Shown: positions 14,345 through 16,894 of the stretch, piece by piece | Numbering within the stretch: the stretch's first letter is position 1 | How the letters are laid out: each line of letters begins with the position of its first letter | Assembly (NCBI GenBank): GCA_963925015.1 | Contig: CAWUTX010000105.1 | Location: 1-16,894 of the forward strand | DNA from: JAQBXX01 sp963925015 | GTDB lineage: Bacteria; Pseudomonadota; Gammaproteobacteria; SURF-13 | Direction of reading: 5' to 3' | DNA: 16,894 nucleotides | The notes under the pieces: model-generated | What the model saw: the letters and a program-made list of their open reading frames with translations, nothing else | What the model was told of the DNA's origin: nothing | Databases searched by the model: none | Made by a program: the position numbers and the translations under genes

Positions 14345-14584
14345 TTAGCGCGACTTTGTTTTTTTGTTCAGCACGGCAGCCAACTCGGCCTCGGCCTCTT
14401 CAAATTCACGCAGGCGTTCAGCACTGTATAACTCGATGGGCAAGGTAACTGCAGGTCGCAACAAGATGCCCTCGGGCGTCGTTTCCGCGATCAACTGATC
14501 TGCGGCGGAGATGCCGAGCGCTTTGCGAAATTGGGCCGGGAGTGTGATGACGCCACGCCCGGTGATGGTCAGTGTTGTTTTCAT
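14345..14584 (-). CDS. AbrB/MazE-type (SpoVT-AbrB) antitoxin
   Basis: A 79-residue protein whose first 45 residues are a swapped-hairpin AbrB domain: MKTTLTITGRGVITLPAQFR, then KALGISAADQL and ETTPEGILLRP. The C-terminal helical tail (YSAERLREFEEAEAELAAVL) is acidic, as expected of a segment that masks a PIN toxin. The start at 14584 was chosen because the 19 residues read from an earlier in-frame codon at 14641 precede the domain and overlap the control region. It is the first gene of the minus-strand toxin-antitoxin pair and likely represses it by binding the upstream inverted repeat. Confidence 0.87.
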   Translation of the reverse strand: MKTTLTITGRGVITLPAQFRKALGISAADQLIAETTPEGILLRPAVTLPIELYSAERLREFEEAEAELAAVLNKKTKSR

Positions 14585-14603
14585 GCTTGGCAGTTTTACA
14601 GAA

Positions 14604-14640
14604 AAGCAGCAAAAGTGCAAACGTACATTGCTGCTTGACA
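14604..14640. promoter_or_regulatory. Shared control region of two divergent toxin-antitoxin pairs: inverted repeat plus -35 box
   Basis: AAGCAGCAA (14604-14612) is the exact reverse complement of TTGCTGCTT (14628-14636), 15 bases apart. The right arm overlaps a perfect -35 hexamer TTGACA (14635-14640) pointing toward the Phd-type antitoxin gene. The matching -10 is weak (GACTAAG around 14660-14666). A further short AACCA/TGGTT repeat lies at about 14655-14673. Location and symmetry suit an operator for one or both antitoxins. Confidence 0.45.
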
Positions 14641-14697
14641 TCGTTCTTCCATAGAACCAGACTAAGTTTGGTTTAATTCAACGGGGTAAGGATCAAT

Positions 14698-14934
14698 ATG
14701 GAAATAATCAATATTCATGAAGCCAAGACCCATCTCTCGCGTATTGTTGAAACGGTGTTTCGGGGATCAGAGGTGATATTGGCCAAGGCAGGCAAACCGA
14801 TGGTGAAGATCGTGCCGCTGCAAGCGCAAAAAAGAGAGATTAAATTTGGGGTATTGAAAGGCAAAATACGAGTCGCGGATGATTTCGATGCGCTTTTGCC
14901 TGACGATGTCCTCGCTTTGTTTGAGGGGAAGTGA
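14698..14934 (+). CDS. Phd/YefM-family antitoxin
   Basis: A 78-residue protein with the Phd/YefM N-terminal DNA-binding fold: MEIINIHEAKTHLSRIVETV, then GSEVILAKAGKPMVKIVPL. The C-terminal part (DDFDALLPDDVLALFEG) is the acidic helix that in this family binds the PIN toxin. It is preceded by a ribosome-binding sequence (GGGGTAAGGA, 14682-14691). Its stop overlaps the start of the toxin gene by one base (TGATG). This is the common pairing of a Phd/YefM antitoxin with a VapC toxin. Confidence 0.93.
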   Translation: MEIINIHEAKTHLSRIVETVFRGSEVILAKAGKPMVKIVPLQAQKREIKFGVLKGKIRVADDFDALLPDDVLALFEGK

Positions 14935-15311
14935 TGCGTTTGCTGCTCGATACGCAAATATTTTTGTGGGCTGTCATGGGTAGTGCAAAACTGAAAGCTG
15001 AGGTTCGAAAAGCAATGAGGGATGCTGATGAAATTTATGTCTCATCCGCGTCCATCTGGGAAATTGCGATTAAGAGCGGGTTGGGGAAATTGAATGCCGA
15101 CCCAAAGTTGATCGTGGCCGCTATTGGAGAAAGCGGTTTCATGGAGTTGCCGGTTTATTCAAGACATGCGGCCATGGTCAGTGAACTGCCACAGCATCAT
15201 CGTGATCCTTTTGACCGATTGTTGCTTGCCCAGGCGATGAGCGAGCCTTTGCAATTTTTGACAACGGATACGACGCTGGCGAAATATAGCGAATTGGTCA
15301 GAGTCATATAA
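14934..15311 (+). CDS. PIN-domain ribonuclease toxin (VapC family)
   Basis: A 125-residue PIN protein with all expected active-site acids: D6 in MRLLLDTQIFLW, E43 in SSASIWEIAIKSGLGKL, D94 in RDPFDRLLLAQA and D112 in FLTTDTTL. These motifs are characteristic of the VapC group paired with Phd-type antitoxins. The ATG at 14934 overlaps the antitoxin stop by one base and has GAGGGGAAG just upstream; a GTG at 14931 in the same frame would add one residue. It appears intact and is the second gene of a two-gene operon. Confidence 0.93.
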   Translation: MRLLLDTQIFLWAVMGSAKLKAEVRKAMRDADEIYVSSASIWEIAIKSGLGKLNADPKLIVAAIGESGFMELPVYSRHAAMVSELPQHHRDPFDRLLLAQAMSEPLQFLTTDTTLAKYSELVRVI

Positions 15312-15544
15312 CGGTGATCGATATTCTGGGCGTACGATAGAAGTAGGGTGTTGCGGTTGATTATTGAGTGCGCCCTTCCTTAGGCGGACGGCGCTGACCG
15401 CGTCGCTCCGGCATTTCCGATATACTGCCCCCAAATTTCCCCCGGCTACGCCGGTGAAGCAAGGAAAAACTTGTCGAACGCTGCGTACATCCTCAACGTC
15501 TGCATCCTCTATCTATATGGAACCTGACTGCGGAGTGTTAGCGC
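15312..15544. other. Intergenic region upstream of the P-type ATPase
   Basis: No convincing gene is seen in these 233 bases. It contains a TATACT possible -10 (15421-15426) without a good -35 and a small CCGGC-TAC-GCCGG hairpin (15442-15454). The region becomes GC-rich toward the ATPase gene. Confidence 0.4.
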
Positions 15545-16894
15545 ATGGAAGATAAGCAGCTCACGCCAACGGTCGCTCCCGGCGTCCTGCCTCCCGCGAC
15601 ACTGAGCCATCCTTGGCTGGCGCAGCAGGGCCCGGCGCCCGTCTGGCACACGCTCGCGCGCGAGCAGGCGGCGGCCGAGCTCAAGGCCGACGCCCGTCTC
15701 GGGCTGGCGGCGCGCGATGCCGCTCGGCGTCTGGCCGAGTACGGCCCCAACCGGTTGACGGAAAAACCGCCGCGCTCGGCTTGGCTCAAATTCCTCGACC
15801 AGTTCAAGAGCGTGCTGATCGTGATCCTCATCATCGCTGCGGGGGTGGCGCTCCTTGTCGGCGACGTCAAGACCATGGCCGTGGTGCTGATCGTGGTGCT
15901 GTTCAACGCCCTGCTCGGCTTCTACCAGGAACACCGCGCCGAGCAGAGTCTGGCGGCGCTGAAGAAAATGCTGGCGCTCAAGGCGCGGGTGCGACGCGAC
16001 GGCCACAAGATCGAAGTCACCGCCGAGGAGCTGGTTCCCGGCGACCTGGTGCTGCTCGATGCGGGCGACAAGGCGCCGGCCGACGGACGGCTGTTCGAGG
16101 CACACAGCCTGGAGATCGACGAATCGGCGCTCACCGGCGAATCCCACGCGGTAGGCAAGCATAGGGAGCCGGTGGCCGACGCCGCCGCGCCGCTGGCCGA
16201 GCGCACCAACATGGTATTCATGAACACCGTGGTCACCCGCGGCCGCGCTGAAATGCTGGTCACCGCCACCGGCATGCAAACCGAAATGGGGCGCATCGCC
16301 GACATGATGCAGGACGCGCCAGAGCCGGCCACGCCGCTGCAGATCCAGCTCGACCAGTTGGGTAAACGCCTGGCGCTGATCGCCGGGGTGGTGGTGACGC
16401 TGATCTTCGCGCTGGTGATCTACCAGGGCGAGCCGCTGGCGCAGGCGGCGATGATCGCCATCACCCTGGCGGTGGCGGCGATCCCCGAGGGGCTGCCGGC
16501 GGTGGTGGTGGTGACGCTGGCCCTGGGCATGCGGCGCATGGCCGGGCGGCGCGCCATCGTGAAGAAACTGGCGGCGGTGGAAACGCTGGGCTGCACCACC
16601 GTCATCTGCTCGGACAAGACCGGCACGCTGACGCTCAACCAGATGACGGCGCGCGCCTTCCTGCACGGCGGGCGGCGCTACACGGTGGACGGCGAGGGCT
16701 ACGCTGCCGAGGGCGAGATTCGCGCGGAGGACGGCGCGAGCGTCCCCGACCTCTCCGCCCTGCTGCTGCCGGCGGCGCTGTGCAACGACAGCCACATCCG
16801 CGATGGGCAACTCATCGGCGACCCGACCGAGGGCGCGCTGGCGGCGCTCGCCGCCAAGGGCGGCGTGGACGCCGCCGCCGCCGCCGAACACCTG
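15545..16894 (+). CDS. P2-type (calcium-pump-like) cation-transporting ATPase, 3' truncated by window
   Basis: The frame is open for 450 codons to the window edge; a TAG at 15539-15541 and GGAG at 15532-15535 support the ATG at 15545. It has a cation-ATPase N-terminal domain, a first membrane hairpin (SVLIVILIIAAGVALLVG), and the actuator-domain TGES (residues 197-200, in ALTGESHAVGK). The next membrane pair has AAIPEGLPAVVVVTLALG (PEGLP at 314-318), followed by the phosphorylation site CSDKTGTLTLNQM (Asp 357) and the start of the nucleotide-binding domain. PEGLP and VETLGCTTVICSDKTGTLT closely match SERCA/PacL-type pumps, so it probably exports Ca2+ or Mn2+ at the inner membrane. Ion specificity depends on later membrane helices outside the window. 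Confidence 0.93.
   Translation, partial: MEDKQLTPTVAPGVLPPATLSHPWLAQQGPAPVWHTLAREQAAAELKADARLGLAARDAARRLAEYGPNRLTEKPPRSAWLKFLDQFKSVLIVILIIAAGVALLVGDVKTMAVVLIVVLFNALLGFYQEHRAEQSLAALKKMLALKARVRRDGHKIEVTAEELVPGDLVLLDAGDKAPADGRLFEAHSLEIDESALTGESHAVGKHREPVADAAAPLAERTNMVFMNTVVTRGRAEMLVTATGMQTEMGRIADMMQDAPEPATPLQIQLDQLGKRLALIAGVVVTLIFALVIYQGEPLAQAAMIAITLAVAAIPEGLPAVVVVTLALGMRRMAGRRAIVKKLAAVETLGCTTVICSDKTGTLTLNQMTARAFLHGGRRYTVDGEGYAAEGEIRAEDGASVPDLSALLLPAALCNDSHIRDGQLIGDPTEGALAALAAKGGVDAAAAAEHL

Noticed and set aside
15364..15555. Small plus-strand frame before the P-type ATPase
   Set aside because: Arg/Thr/Ser-rich without motif, overlaps the ATPase ribosome-binding site and start, and has no start signal of its own.
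15509..16891. Minus-strand open frame opposite the P-type ATPase
   Set aside because: The plus strand encodes TGES, PEGLP and DKTGT in one open frame to the window edge; the antisense frame is a GC artefact rich in His/Arg/Gln.
1..16894. CRISPR arrays, tRNA or rRNA genes, phage integrase or attachment sites
   Set aside because: No regularly spaced direct repeats, cloverleaf-like sequences or integrase motifs were seen on either strand.

Overview
This window looks like chromosomal DNA of a GC-rich member of the Pseudomonadota, most likely a gammaproteobacterium or a betaproteobacterium-like relative. The evidence is the gene order ribE-ribB(X)-ribH-nusB-thiL-pgpA, a RibB fused to a degenerate RibA domain, and a type II secretion/type IV pilus family ATPase. 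I cannot name the genus from sequence alone.

Left half (1-9481), core-genome character. A 5'-truncated response-regulator/GspE-like ATPase fusion ends at 1942. A REP-like palindrome and a seven-base tandem repeat follow, then the compact riboflavin cluster: ribE (riboflavin synthase), ribB(X) (DHBP synthase with a dead GTP cyclohydrolase II domain), ribH (lumazine synthase), nusB, thiL and pgpA. These genes overlap or lie within a few bases of each other, except for a 209-base leader before ribH that carries a perfect long hairpin and a second REP-like palindrome. A hypothetical protein with a Rossmann/SAM-like motif follows pgpA. It converges on nadC (minus strand), with a terminator-like hairpin between them. 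An NhaD/ArsB-type ion transporter is divergent from nadC.

Middle (9482-11990), a decayed accessory strip. It holds a 24-codon hydrophobic reading frame resembling the start of an Mrp/Nuo-type antiporter subunit; a brnT-like toxin gene with an amber codon at position 5 and a degraded active-site motif; a short reading frame resembling the start of its antitoxin; an intact NTF2-like small protein; and an IS30 transposase stub fused to an inverted, frameshifted and truncated IS3-family element.

Right part (11988-16894). A PhoX/DUF839-type exported phosphatase is followed by two complete toxin-antitoxin pairs arranged head to head: AbrB-PIN on the minus strand and Phd/YefM-PIN on the plus strand. 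They share a 113-base control region that contains a perfect 9-base inverted repeat. The window ends inside a P2-type (calcium-pump-like) cation ATPase gene, cut by the window edge.

I found no clearly new system. The best leads are the hairpin leader of ribH, the shared operator of the two divergent toxin-antitoxin pairs, the uncharacterised SAM-fold-like protein between pgpA and nadC, and the layered gene decay between 9500 and 11880.
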